A DNA stretch of 64,000 nt from an uncultured Pelagibacteraceae bacterium (GCA_902625035.1 CACNZK010000001.1:1-64000); one strand, 5' to 3'. Numbered from the stretch's first letter, positions 26,357 to 36,515 are shown. A program made the numbers and translations. Notes: generated from the sequence alone by a model not told the origin.

Positions 26357-27658
26357 TTATCTTCCAATACTATAATATTTAAAGCCTTGATTTTTAATCT
26401 TCATTGGAGAGTATATATTTCTCATATCATAAATAATAAATTTTTTACCTTTAGTTAAATTTTTAAAATTAATTGATTTAAAATCATTCCATTCTGTATG
26501 TATTATAACAAGATCTGAGCCTTTCACTGACTCTTTAATATTATCAATGTAAGAAACATTTTTAACTTTTGAAAATTCTTTTTTGATACCTGTTGGATCA
26601 AAATAATTTATTTTAGCACCTTTTTTTGATAGAGCAGGTATCATTTTTAAACTAGAAGAGTCTCTCATATCGTCTGTATTAGCCTTAAATGTAACACCTA
26701 AGAAAGTTATTTTTTTATTTTTAATTTTATTATTTAAAATTTTATAAACTTTATTAAGTAAAAAATTAGATCTATTTTCATTTGATTTTATGACTGATTT
26801 GATTACAGAAAGATTTATTTTAAATTTATCAGCCGTAGCTGTTATAGCTTTAGTATCTTTTGGAAAACATGATCCACCATAACCAGGCCCTGCCCTTAAA
26901 AAACGACTACCTATTCTTTTATCTAAACCCATCCCAATTGAGATATCTTCAACATTTATTCCTGTTTTTTCACACAAATTCGCAATTTCATTAATAAATG
27001 TAATTTTTGTAGCCAAAAAAGCATTGGATGAATATTTGATTAATTCTGCTGCTCTTCTTGATGTATGAATATACTGAGCTCCCTTAGATATTAAAGGAGC
27101 ATATAAATTGTTCATTAAACGGTTAGATTTTTTATCATTAGACCCAACAACTATTCTATCAGGAAAAATAAAATCCCGAATAGCTTCACCTTCTCTTAAA
27201 AATTCTGGATTAGATACTACAGAAAATTTATTTTTATTACTCTTTTTTTTAAGTAAAATTTTTTCAATTTCATCGCCTGTTGTTACAGGTACCGTTGACT
27301 TAGTAACTATTATCTTAAACTTATTGATTGATAAACTTATCTGTTTTGCTACTTGAAAAATTTGACTTAAATCTGCACTGCTACCTCCCCTTTTTGTTGG
27401 TGTACCAACACAAATAAAAATTATATCAGAGTCTTTTATTGATTTTTTTAAATCAGATGAAAATTTTAATCTTTTATTTTTATAATTCTTATTTACTAAT
27501 TCAGTAAGTCCAGGTTCATAAATGGGAATTTTTCCTTTAGAAAGTAGATCTATTTTTTTTAAATCTTTATCTACACAAATTACATTATTGCCTAGATCAG
27601 CAAAGCATACTCCACTTACTAAACCAACATAACCTGTTCCTATCATACAAAGTTTCAT
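26357..27658 (-). CDS. ugd: UDP-glucose 6-dehydrogenase
   Basis: Ugd oxidises UDP-glucose to UDP-glucuronate with two NAD. I place the start at the ATG at 27658 (MKLCMIGTGYVGLVSG), giving 433 residues with the Rossmann motif at the N-terminus; the open frame runs 17 codons further into galU. The catalytic cysteine lies in GPGYGGSCFPKDTKAI and the C-terminal domain has the FKANTDDMRDSSS and IHTEWNDF motifs. The start overlaps the galU stop (ATGA). galU supplies its substrate. UDP-glucuronate could serve capsule, LPS core or glucuronosyl lipids; no consumer is in this window. Confidence 0.95.
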   Translation of the reverse strand: MKLCMIGTGYVGLVSGVCFADLGNNVICVDKDLKKIDLLSKGKIPIYEPGLTELVNKNYKNKRLKFSSDLKKSIKDSDIIFICVGTPTKRGGSSADLSQIFQVAKQISLSINKFKIIVTKSTVPVTTGDEIEKILLKKKSNKNKFSVVSNPEFLREGEAIRDFIFPDRIVVGSNDKKSNRLMNNLYAPLISKGAQYIHTSRRAAELIKYSSNAFLATKITFINEIANLCEKTGINVEDISIGMGLDKRIGSRFLRAGPGYGGSCFPKDTKAITATADKFKINLSVIKSVIKSNENRSNFLLNKVYKILNNKIKNKKITFLGVTFKANTDDMRDSSSLKMIPALSKKGAKINYFDPTGIKKEFSKVKNVSYIDNIKESVKGSDLVIIHTEWNDFKSINFKNLTKGKKFIIYDMRNIYSPMKIKNQGFKYYSIGR

Positions 27659-28470
27659 GATTTTGATATTTCTAATGTTGATTTGATATAACCACTCATA
27701 CTTCCACAATCTAAATATTTTCCTGTAAAATTATGAGCAATGAATTTTTCATCGTGTTGTATCAGTGATTGTATTGCATCAGTGATATGAATTTCGCCGC
27801 CTTTACCTGGTTTTTGATTTGATAATTTAGAAAATATTTTTCTTGGGAGAATATATCGTCCTATTACGGCTTTATTTGATGGTGCTGTTGAAATTGTTGG
27901 TTTTTCAATAACATCTTTTATAAAATAATTACTCTTATTTAATTTTTTTCCTAATTTATAAATTCCCCATCTTGAGACGGTTTTCTTTGGAACATTAATA
28001 CTTGCCATCACTGATGATTTATATCGATTATGTATATTAATCATAGACTTCGAGCAATTTTTCTTAATTATTAAATCATCTGGTAATAACATAAGAAAAA
28101 AATCTTCTGTGATAAATTTTTTTGTTTTTAATACTGCATCACCTGTTCCCAAAGGTTTATTTTGGTAAACAAATTTAATCATCTTTTTATATTTCAAAAT
28201 TTTTTTATATTCTTTAATAATTCGAGGATCTTTTTTCTTTTTTATTATCTTTTTATAAAAGCTATCTTTGTAAAAATAATCTTTTATCATTTGTTTTTTT
28301 TTTGAAATTATAAAAATTATCTTTTTAATACCAGCATCTGCACATTCATCTAAAATATACTCAATTCCTGGTTTTCCATTTATAGGAAGAAGTTCTTTGG
28401 CAAATACACTGGTTAAAGGTAATAACCTTGTGCCTAGACCAGCTAATGGAATAATTGCTTGTTTAATCAT
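27655..28470 (-). CDS. galU: UTP-glucose-1-phosphate uridylyltransferase
   Basis: GalU makes UDP-glucose from UTP and glucose 1-phosphate. The 271-residue protein has the nucleotide-binding opening GLGTRLLPLTSVFAKELLPI, NGKPGIEYILDECADAGI, the sugar-phosphate loop FVYQNKPLGTGDAVL, and FLMLLPDDLII with the metal-binding Asp. It is somewhat short (E. coli about 300), as in other compact genomes. It is followed by ugd with a four-base overlap and is divergent from panC. Confidence 0.94.
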   Translation of the reverse strand: MIKQAIIPLAGLGTRLLPLTSVFAKELLPINGKPGIEYILDECADAGIKKIIFIISKKKQMIKDYFYKDSFYKKIIKKKKDPRIIKEYKKILKYKKMIKFVYQNKPLGTGDAVLKTKKFITEDFFLMLLPDDLIIKKNCSKSMINIHNRYKSSVMASINVPKKTVSRWGIYKLGKKLNKSNYFIKDVIEKPTISTAPSNKAVIGRYILPRKIFSKLSNQKPGKGGEIHITDAIQSLIQHDEKFIAHNFTGKYLDCGSMSGYIKSTLEISKS

Positions 28471-28504
28471 TTAAATGTTTTACTTATTAAAATGTTTTAT
28501 ACAA

Positions 28505-29317
28505 ATGAAAACTTTATTAAACAATATTGATTTAAATGAGGCATTATTTGACAATTCAAATATTGGATTTGTGCCGACTATGGGTAGCCTTCATGATGGT
28601 CATATCTCATTAATCAAAAAATCTCTAAAACTATCCAATAAAACTATTGTAAGTATATTCGTAAATCCTAAACAATTTAACAACAAAGAAGATTACAAAA
28701 AATATCCTAGAAATATTAATAAGGATCTTAAAATTTTAAAAAAGCTAAAAGTGGATTATGTTTATTTGCCTAGAATCAAAGATATTTATAAAGCTAAAAA
28801 CAAAATAAAAATCAAACTAAACAAAAAGGACAAAATATTGTGTGCTAAATATAGAAAGGGTCATTTTGAAGGGGTGATTGAAGTAATGACACGTTTAACA
28901 AAAATAGTAAATCCATCAAAAATATTCATGGGTGAAAAAGATTTTCAACAATTATTATTAGTAAAGAGATATGTCGAAAAAAACTTCAAGTCTAAAATTA
29001 TTTCTTGTAAGACAATAAGAGATAAAAATAAATTAGCTTTATCATCTAGAAATGCTCTTTTAACTAAAAATAGTTTAATTAAAGCAGGTGCGATAGCCAG
29101 AAATCTTATTATTTTTAAAAAAAGATTATTAAAAAATATGAATTTAAAAAATTTATTTTTGATGAAAAAAAAAGAACTTAAAAAAAAGTACGATATTAAA
29201 ATAGATTATCTCGAACTAAGAAATACAAAAAATCTAAGACTGACTAAAAAAATTAAAAATGCCAAAATATTTGTAGCTTATTATATTAATAGAGTAAGGC
29301 TTATAGATAACTTCTAA
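28505..29317 (+). CDS. panC: Pantothenate synthetase
   Basis: PanC joins pantoate and beta-alanine with ATP in vitamin B5 and coenzyme A synthesis. The start chosen is the ATG at 28505 (MKTLLNNI), 270 residues; the open frame extends ten codons upstream. The HIGH-type motif VPTMGSLHDGHISLI is near the N-terminus. FVNPKQFN, FMGEKDFQQLLLVKRY and RDKNKLALSSRNALL are all present, making up the ATP and pantoate sites. The protein is notably Lys-rich. No panB or panD is adjacent. Confidence 0.94.
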   Translation: MKTLLNNIDLNEALFDNSNIGFVPTMGSLHDGHISLIKKSLKLSNKTIVSIFVNPKQFNNKEDYKKYPRNINKDLKILKKLKVDYVYLPRIKDIYKAKNKIKIKLNKKDKILCAKYRKGHFEGVIEVMTRLTKIVNPSKIFMGEKDFQQLLLVKRYVEKNFKSKIISCKTIRDKNKLALSSRNALLTKNSLIKAGAIARNLIIFKKRLLKNMNLKNLFLMKKKELKKKYDIKIDYLELRNTKNLRLTKKIKNAKIFVAYYINRVRLIDNF

Positions 29318-29320
29318 TGT

Positions 29321-30694
29321 TTACAAAAAATAGGCTCCCACACCTAAGAAAGATACGAACCCAATAACATCAGTTATAGTAGTTACAAAAACACTTGAGG
29401 CTATAGCTGGATCTATATTCATTTTCTTTAGTGTAACAGGAACCAATATACCAAACAAACCTGCAACGATCATTGTCAAAATCATTGAAATAGAAATTAT
29501 TAAAGAAAGTTGAATATCCTGAAACCATAACTGAACAATAACGGAGCTTATAATTGCAAAAATGATTCCATTTAATATACCAATATTAAATTCTTTAAAA
29601 ATATTTTGATTAAAATTGTTTTTCGTTAAATCATTAGTGGCAAGAGTTCTAACTGTTACAGCTAATGTTTGCATTCCAGCATTGCCGCCCATCGATGCAA
29701 CAATTGGCATTAAGAAAGCTAGAACAACCATTTGCTCAATTGTTGCTCCAAATAAACTGATACAATATGTGGCTAAAAATGCAGTGAAAAGATTTAATAA
29801 CAACCAATTAAATCTTCTTTTTGTTTTTGTTATTACACCATCTGTAATTTCTTCGTCTCCTACTCCTGCTAACCTCAATGCATCTTCTTCTGCCTCTTCT
29901 TTTAAGACTGTCAGAACATCATCTGAAGTGATCATTCCAACCAACTTGTTATTCTTATCAATTACACATGCTGAATTTAAATTATAATTTTCAAATGAGT
30001 TACCAACTTCTTCTCTATCCATATCTACTGGCACTAAAAAAATAGAATCATCCATTATTGATGACATCTTTGCTTCTCTTGGTGTTCTTAGAACTTTGGA
30101 TGATGGTACTGCACCAATTGGTTTAAAATTTTCATCTACAATATAAATTTCTAAAAATTGGTCAGGTAAATCTTTATTTTCTCTTAAATAATCGATGGTT
30201 TGGCCAACAGACCAGTTACTTGGTATTGCGGTAAATTCTCTTTGCATTATCCTAGCTGCACTATCTTCAGGATAACTAAGACCTTCCAATAAAGCGAAAC
30301 GATCTTTAGGTGGTAGTAAGCTTAAAATAGAATTTTTATTTTTTTCATCTACATTTTCAAGAATAGCTATTGCATCATCAGACTCCAAGTTTTTTAATAT
30401 TCTAACGATCGCATCAGAAGAAAGATATTTAATTATTTCTGTTTGAACTGACTCATTTAATTCAATAAAAACCTCAGGATCTATTTTAAAATTATTAAGT
30501 TTTATTAAATTTTCTCTATCATTTTGGCTTAAATGTTCGATTATATCTGCCGCATCAGCAGGGTGCATTTCTTTAAATGAATTAGTGATAAAATTTGCAT
30601 CATTGTTTGAAATTTTATCGGTAACTACTTTTATATATTCTTTATTAAATTCAAAATTGACTTTTTTATCTTTGATTTTTTTAATTAAAGTCAT
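29321..30694 (-). CDS. mgtE: Magnesium transporter MgtE
   Basis: MgtE is a homodimeric, Mg-gated Mg2+ channel of the inner membrane. The 457 residues show an N-terminal superhelical domain (about 1-135; MHPADAADIIEHLS, LPPKDRFALLEGLSYPED), a pair of CBS domains (about 140-260), a connecting helix, and five membrane helices. The pore-helix signature MPIVASMGGNAGMQTLAV is intact, as is the closing FVTTITDVIGF helix. It is monocistronic, convergent with panC (three bases apart) and divergent from lipB. Confidence 0.95.
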   Translation of the reverse strand: MTLIKKIKDKKVNFEFNKEYIKVVTDKISNNDANFITNSFKEMHPADAADIIEHLSQNDRENLIKLNNFKIDPEVFIELNESVQTEIIKYLSSDAIVRILKNLESDDAIAILENVDEKNKNSILSLLPPKDRFALLEGLSYPEDSAARIMQREFTAIPSNWSVGQTIDYLRENKDLPDQFLEIYIVDENFKPIGAVPSSKVLRTPREAKMSSIMDDSIFLVPVDMDREEVGNSFENYNLNSACVIDKNNKLVGMITSDDVLTVLKEEAEEDALRLAGVGDEEITDGVITKTKRRFNWLLLNLFTAFLATYCISLFGATIEQMVVLAFLMPIVASMGGNAGMQTLAVTVRTLATNDLTKNNFNQNIFKEFNIGILNGIIFAIISSVIVQLWFQDIQLSLIISISMILTMIVAGLFGILVPVTLKKMNIDPAIASSVFVTTITDVIGFVSFLGVGAYFL

Positions 30695-30754
30695 AAATTT
30701 TCCTATTATTTAGGTCGATCTTTTAATACATAATCAAAAGATTACAATTTTTAA

Positions 30755-31375
30755 ATGAGTATAGAAATTAAAAAGTCTGAAAAACCTGTTATTTATGAGG
30801 ATGCTAAAAAAATAATGGAAGAGAGATTGTTAAATGTGGATCTAAATAAATCAAATGAATTAATTTGGACTTTAGAACATCCAGATATTTATACAGCGGG
30901 TACAAGCTATGATGTAAACGATATTTTAGATAAATCAATCAAGATTTTAGAGACGAATAGAGGTGGTAAAATTACTTATCATGGACCAGGTCAATTAATC
31001 TGTTATTTTGTAATAGACCTAAAAAAAAGAAAAAAAGATATTAGAAATTTTATTTCAATTATAGAAAAAACAATAATAGATACGTTACAATTTTTTAATA
31101 TAAAAACTTTTTCAGATAAAGAAAATATTGGAATATGGTATAAAGATAAAGAACAAACAAAAAAAGTTGCTGCTATTGGGGTAAGAATTAGTAAATGGAT
31201 AGCTTATCATGGTTTTTCTATTAACATTAATAGCAATCTAGATAAATATAAAGCAATAATTCCATGTGGTATAAAAGATAAAGGAGTAACAAATCTAAAA
31301 CAAATTAAAGATCAAGATTATAAAGAACTAGAGAAAAAACTCGTGGAAGTCTTTATTTCAAATTTGAATAACTAA
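30755..31375 (+). CDS. lipB: Octanoyl-[acyl carrier protein] transferase
   Basis: LipB moves octanoyl from acyl carrier protein to lipoyl domains of 2-oxoacid dehydrogenases and GcvH. Motifs are intact in 206 residues: [17 protein letters not shown] (about 68-84), the catalytic lysine in [11 protein letters not shown] (Lys137), and the thioester cysteine Cys171 in [14 protein letters not shown]. It stands alone and overlaps the pseudouridine synthase gene tail to tail by 23 bases. lipA is not in the window. Confidence 0.94.
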   Translation: MSIEIKKSEKPVIYEDAKKIMEERLLNVDLNKSNELIWTLEHPDIYTAGTSYDVNDILDKSIKILETNRGGKITYHGPGQLICYFVIDLKKRKKDIRNFISIIEKTIIDTLQFFNIKTFSDKENIGIWYKDKEQTKKVAAIGVRISKWIAYHGFSININSNLDKYKAIIPCGIKDKGVTNLKQIKDQDYKELEKKLVEVFISNLNN

Positions 31376-32270
31376 GTCTTTTTATTTTTAATAATTTTTT
31401 AAAATAATCTGGAAGTAAAGCTTTATAAGTAAATTTTTTATCCTTGATCATAAATTTTATTTCATATGCATGTAACATTAATTCTTTATTAATACCTATT
31501 GTTTTGGTGAAAGATTTATATTTATTATCTCCATAAATTGAGTGGCCAATATTGAAAAGTTGTTTTCTTAATTGATGTTTTCTTCCAGTAATAGGTTTCA
31601 TTTCAACGAGGCTAGAATTCGAATTTTTATCAATAACTTTATAAGTTGTTTTTGCTTTTTCAATAATTTTTTTTCCGTTATCATAACGTGTTAAATCATC
31701 ATTCCACTCTCCTGAATTTTTTTCAAGCTCACCATGACATATAGCAAGATAAGTTTTGTGAACTTTTCTCAATCTAAACAATGATGTTAATAATTGTGCT
31801 GTTTCTCTATTTTTAGCCATTAAAAAAACACCAGAAGTATCTTTGTCTAATCTGTGAACAGAAAAAGGTTTTGAGTCTGAAAAAATTTCACTTTTTTTGA
31901 ATATATCAATTAAGTTCTTTTTGGACTTTGTTCCACCCTGAACAGAAATACCAGCACTCTTATTTAAAACGATAAAATTTTCATTATTATCTATAATTAA
32001 ATCCTCGTTTGCTTTGATTATTTGATTAGAAGGATTATACCTTGTTTTTTTTTGTATAACTCTCTCTTCAAATTTAAAATTATAAAAATCGATTTTGTCG
32101 TTAGATTTTATTTTATAGGAACTCTTTATTTTTTTTCTGTTAACTTTGATTTTGCCTGATCTTAAAGATTTTTCAATTAATCCTTGAGGAATTTTTCCTA
32201 TTATATTCCGTATCCATCTATCGACACGCATATTATTACACGTTGAGTCAACGATGTAACTTTTTAACAT
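31353..32270 (-). CDS. rluC: RluA-family 23S rRNA pseudouridine synthase (RluC-like)
   Basis: The 305-residue enzyme isomerises uridines in 23S rRNA. An N-terminal S4 RNA-binding domain (about 14-62; [20 protein letters not shown]) precedes the catalytic domain with [17 protein letters not shown], where Asp142 is the nucleophile. [10 protein letters not shown] and GDNKY follow. S4 plus this layout suits RluC (positions 955, 2504, 2580 in E. coli), though RluD cannot be fully excluded. It lies nine bases downstream of rplQ at the end of the alpha operon and overlaps lipB tail to tail. Confidence 0.88.
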   Translation of the reverse strand: MLKSYIVDSTCNNMRVDRWIRNIIGKIPQGLIEKSLRSGKIKVNRKKIKSSYKIKSNDKIDFYNFKFEERVIQKKTRYNPSNQIIKANEDLIIDNNENFIVLNKSAGISVQGGTKSKKNLIDIFKKSEIFSDSKPFSVHRLDKDTSGVFLMAKNRETAQLLTSLFRLRKVHKTYLAICHGELEKNSGEWNDDLTRYDNGKKIIEKAKTTYKVIDKNSNSSLVEMKPITGRKHQLRKQLFNIGHSIYGDNKYKSFTKTIGINKELMLHAYEIKFMIKDKKFTYKALLPDYFKKLLKIKRLSYSNLK

Positions 32271-32279
32271 AAAAAAATA

Positions 32280-32729
32280 TTATTTTGATGAAGTGACTAG
32301 TTTTTTATCTTCTTTTTTTTCAGGCTCTTTTGAAGTAGATTTTTTCTTTTTATCTACTTTTTTTGCCTCGACATCTCTGTCTACAAACTCAATAATTGCC
32401 ATTGGTGCATTATCGCCATATCTAAAACCAGCTTTGATTATTCTTGTATATCCACCTGATCTTTTTTCATATCTTTTTGATAATGTCTTTTTAACTTTAT
32501 TTGCAGATTTAATATCTTGTAACTGTGAAACTAAAGCTTTTGTATTATGAAGAGTATCTTTCTTACCTAATGTAATAATCTTATCAGCCTGAGGTTTTAA
32601 AAACTTTGCCTTAGGTAATGTTGTTTTAATTTGTTCATATTTTATTAGAGAATTAAGCATGTTTTTTAATAATGCTTTTCTGTGCTCAGAAGTTCTGTTT
32701 AGCTTTTTGTTAACAAATCCATGTCTCAT
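32280..32729 (-). CDS. rplQ: 50S ribosomal protein L17
   Basis: L17 binds 23S rRNA near the exit tunnel. The opening [20 protein letters not shown] is the family signature, followed by RSGGYTRI and the [15 protein letters not shown] core end. At 149 residues it is longer than most L17 because of a C-terminal Lys/Glu-rich tail of about 30 residues. It is the last ribosomal gene of the block, starting one base after the rpoA stop. Confidence 0.96.
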   Translation of the reverse strand: MRHGFVNKKLNRTSEHRKALLKNMLNSLIKYEQIKTTLPKAKFLKPQADKIITLGKKDTLHNTKALVSQLQDIKSANKVKKTLSKRYEKRSGGYTRIIKAGFRYGDNAPMAIIEFVDRDVEAKKVDKKKKSTSKEPEKKEDKKLVTSSK

Positions 32730-33758
32730 TTATATAGCTTCCTCGAGTTTTTTAGACATTTCAGCTATATTATCTGGTGGCCAATTTGGTATTTCCATTC
32801 CCAAATATAAAGACATACCAGTTAACACTTCTTTAATTTCATTAAGTGATTTTCTTCCAAAATTTGGTGTTCTCAACATTTCTCCCTCTGATTTTTGTAC
32901 AAGATCTCCAATATAAATTATGTTATCATTTTTCAAACAATTCATTGATCGCACAGATAATTCCAATTCATCAACTTTTCTTAATAAATTTTTATTAAAT
33001 TCTGGTTCTGTTGATACTTCTTTAATAGGTGCCTCTACTGGCTCATCAAAATTAATAAACATTTTTAATTGATCTTGGAAAATTCTAGCTGAGTAAGCTA
33101 CAGCATCCTCTGCTGAAATCGAACCATCTGTCTCTACTTCCATCGTAAGTTTATCATAATCGAGTGCTTTCCCTTCTCTAGCAGTGCTTACGGAATAGGA
33201 AACTTTTTTAACAGGGCTATAAAGAGAATCTATTGCGATTAAGCCCAAAGGTGGTTCTTCTGGTTTATTTAATTCTGCAGGTACATATCCTTTACCAGTG
33301 TTAACATTCATTTCCATATGAAAAGTTGTATTTTCATCTAAATTGCAGATTACTAAATCAGGATTTAAAATTTCTACATCAGCCACTGGAGTTATATCTG
33401 ATGCCTTTATTTCTCCAGGACCTTTAGCATCTAAAACTAATTTTTTTGTTCCTTCTGAGGATGATTTTAAAGCTAAGGATTTTACATTAAGTACAATATC
33501 AGTAACATCTTCACGTACACCTTTGATAGAAGTAAATTCATGTAGTACTCCATCAATTTGGATTGAGGTTACTGCTGCACCTCTTATAGAAGATAATAAA
33601 ATTCTTCTTAAAGAATTTCCTAATGTCAATCCATAACCTTTTTCAAGAGGTTCAGCGACAATTTTTGCACGAGATAAATCATCACTCATTTGAACATCTA
33701 TTTTTGATGGTTTAATTAAGGATTTCCAATTTTTAATATTTACATTTTCAGTTTCCAT
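32730..33758 (-). CDS. rpoA: RNA polymerase alpha subunit
   Basis: RpoA dimerises to seed core RNA polymerase assembly and contacts promoter UP elements and activators. The 342 residues show the N-terminal assembly domain, with [21 protein letters not shown] (split over about 37-57) and [17 protein letters not shown] flexible linker and the C-terminal domain follow (about 265-330; [32 protein letters not shown]), with the DNA-contacting arginine retained. It overlaps the rpsK stop by one base. Confidence 0.97.
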   Translation of the reverse strand: METENVNIKNWKSLIKPSKIDVQMSDDLSRAKIVAEPLEKGYGLTLGNSLRRILLSSIRGAAVTSIQIDGVLHEFTSIKGVREDVTDIVLNVKSLALKSSSEGTKKLVLDAKGPGEIKASDITPVADVEILNPDLVICNLDENTTFHMEMNVNTGKGYVPAELNKPEEPPLGLIAIDSLYSPVKKVSYSVSTAREGKALDYDKLTMEVETDGSISAEDAVAYSARIFQDQLKMFINFDEPVEAPIKEVSTEPEFNKNLLRKVDELELSVRSMNCLKNDNIIYIGDLVQKSEGEMLRTPNFGRKSLNEIKEVLTGMSLYLGMEIPNWPPDNIAEMSKKLEEAI

Positions 33759-34207
33759 TAAACTCTCCTTTTTTTTGGTGGTCTAGTTCCATTATGTGGC
33801 ATTGGTGTTGTATCTTTAATTGATAAAATTTTGAAACCTCTTGCTTGTAAAGCTCTTAGGGCTGTTTCTCTACCTGAGCCTGGACCTTTAACTTCAACAG
33901 ACAAGGTTTTCATTCCAAACTCTAATGCTTTTGAAGCAGCTGCATCTGCAGCAATTTGTGCTGCATAAGGAGTAGACTTTCTTGATCCTTTAAAACCTTT
34001 TTGGCCTGATGAAGCCCAAGAAATAACATTTCCATTCGTATCTGCTATAGAAATTATAGTATTATTAAAAGTTGATTGAACATACGCAATACCATTCAAA
34101 ATATTTTTTTTAGTTTTCTTTTTTTTTGAGTAGGAACTTTTTTTTACTTTATTTAAATTTTTTTCAACTTTCTGATCTTGTTTTTCAGTTTTATCAACTT
34201 TAGCCAT
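33758..34207 (-). CDS. rpsK: 30S ribosomal protein S11
   Basis: S11 lies on the platform of the small subunit. The core from about residue 38 reads [20 protein letters not shown] and [17 protein letters not shown], ending in the invariant [18 protein letters not shown]. About 20 extra Lys-rich residues at the N-terminus bring it to 149 (usually about 129). It lies between rpsM (two-base gap) and rpoA; rpsD is not in this operon, as usual in alphaproteobacteria. Confidence 0.96.
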   Translation of the reverse strand: MAKVDKTEKQDQKVEKNLNKVKKSSYSKKKKTKKNILNGIAYVQSTFNNTIISIADTNGNVISWASSGQKGFKGSRKSTPYAAQIAADAAASKALEFGMKTLSVEVKGPGSGRETALRALQARGFKILSIKDTTPMPHNGTRPPKKRRV

Positions 34208-34209
34208 AT

Positions 34210-34593
34210 TTATTTTTTAAGTGGAGTTAATTTCTTACCTGCGATTGCTATTGCTTTTCCTTTTCTTGTTCTTGCATTGCATCTTGTTCTTTGTCCTCTT
34301 ACAGGTAACTTTTTTCTATGTCTTGATCCTCTATAACAAGCAAGATCAATTAATCTCTTAATACTAAGAGAATAATCTCTCCTTAAATCACCTTCAACTT
34401 TAAAATTTTGATCAATATATTCTCTAATTTTTAAAATTTCCTCATCAGTTAATTGGTTTACTCTTTTTTCCTTAGGAATATTCAATGAAGAACATATTTT
34501 AGATGAGAATTTATTACCTATACCATAAATATATGTCAATCCTACGTGAACAAGTTTATTTTGTGGAATGTTTATACCTGCAATACGAGCCAT
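34210..34593 (-). CDS. rpsM: 30S ribosomal protein S13
   Basis: S13 sits in the 30S head and contacts the P-site tRNA and L5. The 127 residues begin [20 protein letters not shown] and end in the basic [15 protein letters not shown] tail. It heads the alpha operon (rpsM-rpsK-rpoA-rplQ) after a 56-base gap from adk, unusually long for this block, which contains a candidate promoter. A KH-like helix-two-turn-helix segment ([18 protein letters not shown]) is typical. Confidence 0.97.
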   Translation of the reverse strand: MARIAGINIPQNKLVHVGLTYIYGIGNKFSSKICSSLNIPKEKRVNQLTDEEILKIREYIDQNFKVEGDLRRDYSLSIKRLIDLACYRGSRHRKKLPVRGQRTRCNARTRKGKAIAIAGKKLTPLKK

Positions 34594-34617
34594 ATATTTT
34601 GTGATAATTTTCAGCCT

Positions 34618-34645
34618 TTTATATAAGAAGATGTTTTAAAGTCAA
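34618..34645 (-). promoter_or_regulatory. Candidate sigma-70 promoter for rpsM-rpsK-rpoA-rplQ
   Basis: On the minus strand TTGACT (34645-34640), a 16-base spacer and TATAAA (34623-34618) lie 25 bases before the rpsM start. Five of six bases match the consensus in each hexamer. The site falls in the 56-base gap after adk, one of the few gaps in the ribosomal block. Confidence 0.5.
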
Positions 34646-34649
34646 CGTC

Positions 34650-35213
34650 TTAAACATTCAGAAAATTGTCTATTTTTGCGGTTATTTCCTCAATTTTACA
34701 ACCACCATCTATTTCGTAAAAATTCGAATTTTTGGAATAGAAATTTAAAACAGGTTTTGTTGTATCCATATAAGTGTCATATCTTTTAATGATAGTTTCA
34801 AGATCATCGTCTGCTCGTTTTTCAATAATTTTTCTTTGCTTTATTCTTTCTATAATCATTTCTTTGTTTACATTAAGAAAAAAAATGAAATCAATAGTCT
34901 GATTTGTTTTTTTTAACAATTGTTCAAGATTTTCTGCCTGAGTTAATGATCTTGGATATCCATCAAATATTAGTCTCCCCCTTTTTTTTGGATCTAACAA
35001 AACATTTTCAATTAAAGTATTTACGATTTGATCACTAACGAACTTTCCATCATTCATATCATTTAATATTTTTTTACCAATTTCAGATTCATTTTGAATT
35101 TCTTCTCTTAACATATCACCTGTTGAAATTTGAAAATTATTTAACTTTTTAACTAGATACTTGGCTTGTGTTCCTTTACCAGCGCCTGGTGGACCAATTA
35201 AAATTAAATTCAC
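34650..35213 (-). CDS. adk: Adenylate kinase (short form)
   Basis: Adk interconverts ATP, ADP and AMP. The P-loop GPPGAGKGTQAKYL (about 7-20), the AMP-site ISTGDMLRE and FDGYPRSLTQAENL are intact. The LID is the short version: only a few residues separate RKIIEKRADDD from RYDTYMDTTKPV, giving 187 residues rather than about 214. Its place between secY and rpsM is the usual alphaproteobacterial arrangement. Confidence 0.96.
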   Translation of the reverse strand: MNLILIGPPGAGKGTQAKYLVKKLNNFQISTGDMLREEIQNESEIGKKILNDMNDGKFVSDQIVNTLIENVLLDPKKRGRLIFDGYPRSLTQAENLEQLLKKTNQTIDFIFFLNVNKEMIIERIKQRKIIEKRADDDLETIIKRYDTYMDTTKPVLNFYSKNSNFYEIDGGCKIEEITAKIDNFLNV

Positions 35214-35222
35214 TTTTCTTAA

Positions 35223-36503
35223 TTATTTTCCAAATTTAGTTTTTTTAATTAATTGCTCATACTGTGAGCTCATAAGTCTTGTTTGAATTTGTGTAACTGT
35301 ATCAATAGCGACAACCACAACAATCAATATTGATGTTCCACCTAAATAAAAAGGTATAGGATAATTGGCAATTAAAAATTCAGGCATCAAACATACTAAA
35401 GTCAAGTATAGAGCTCCAATTGTTGTTAATTTAGTCAAAATATTTTCAATATAAATTGCTGTGCTTTCTCCAGGTCTTATACCAGGAATAAATCCACCAT
35501 ACTTCCTCAAATTATCAGCTGTCTCGGTTGGATTAAATGTTATTGATGTATAAAAAAAAGTAAAAAAGATTATTCCTGATGCATATAAAAGCATATAGAG
35601 AGGTTGTCCTTGAGTAAAAAAAGAACTTAAATTTAAAAAAGTTTCATTATCAGAAATATTAAAATTAGAAAATGTTACGGGTAACAAAAGTAATGCTGAT
35701 GCAAAAATTGCAGGAATTACTCCAGCTTGATTTATTTTCAAAGGTAAATGAGAAGATTCGCCGCCATACATTTTATTACCCATTTGTCTCTTTGGATAAT
35801 TTATTAAAATCTTTCTCAAGGCTCTTTCCATGAAAACAATAAATAAAATTGTTAAAATAAGTAAAACAAATATTGCTATGATCATTAGAGTAGATATTGC
35901 TCCTGTTCTACCTAATTCAAATGTGGTTACTAAAGCTCTTGGAATTTCAGCAACAATACCTGCAAAAATTATCAATGAAATTCCATTTCCAATACCTCTT
36001 TGCGTAATTTGTTCACCAAGCCACATCAAAAATATTGTTCCGGCAACAATTGTTGTTACTGTTGATATTTTAAAAAATATTCCTGGATTAATTACTAAAT
36101 TAGCCGATGACTCTAGTCCTACGGATAAACCATATCCTTGAACCGTTGCTAACAAAACAGTTCCATATCTTGTTATTTGAGTAATTTTTGCTCTCCCTGT
36201 TTCACCTTGAGATTTTAAATTTTTAAAATAATCAGACACACCAGTTAATAGTTGAATGATAATTGATGAGGATATGTAGGGCATTATTCCAAGTGCAAAT
36301 ATTGCCATTCTGCTCACTGCACCACCAGCAAAAACATTAAACATCCCTAGTAATCCTTTTTGATTACCTTCCATTAATATTTTTAATTGTTCTGGGTCAA
36401 TTCCAGGTAAAGGAACAAAAGTACCAAATCTATAAACTGCTAATATTGCAATAGTAAATATTATTCTATTTCTTAAATCACTACTTGATGATGAAGAACT
36501 CAT
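35223..36503 (-). CDS. secY: Protein translocase subunit SecY
   Basis: SecY is the channel of the Sec translocon in the inner membrane. The 426 residues have ten predicted membrane helices and family motifs: ALGIMPYISSSIIIQLLTGV, RGIGNGISLIIFAGIVAEIP and the cytoplasmic FNPTETADNLRKYGGFIPGI loop. The N-terminus is Ser-rich and short. It is followed by adk and preceded by rplO. SecE is encoded about 23 kb away in the same run of genes. Confidence 0.97.
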   Translation of the reverse strand: MSSSSSSSDLRNRIIFTIAILAVYRFGTFVPLPGIDPEQLKILMEGNQKGLLGMFNVFAGGAVSRMAIFALGIMPYISSSIIIQLLTGVSDYFKNLKSQGETGRAKITQITRYGTVLLATVQGYGLSVGLESSANLVINPGIFFKISTVTTIVAGTIFLMWLGEQITQRGIGNGISLIIFAGIVAEIPRALVTTFELGRTGAISTLMIIAIFVLLILTILFIVFMERALRKILINYPKRQMGNKMYGGESSHLPLKINQAGVIPAIFASALLLLPVTFSNFNISDNETFLNLSSFFTQGQPLYMLLYASGIIFFTFFYTSITFNPTETADNLRKYGGFIPGIRPGESTAIYIENILTKLTTIGALYLTLVCLMPEFLIANYPIPFYLGGTSILIVVVVAIDTVTQIQTRLMSSQYEQLIKKTKFGK

Positions 36504-36515
36504 TTAATTTACGTA

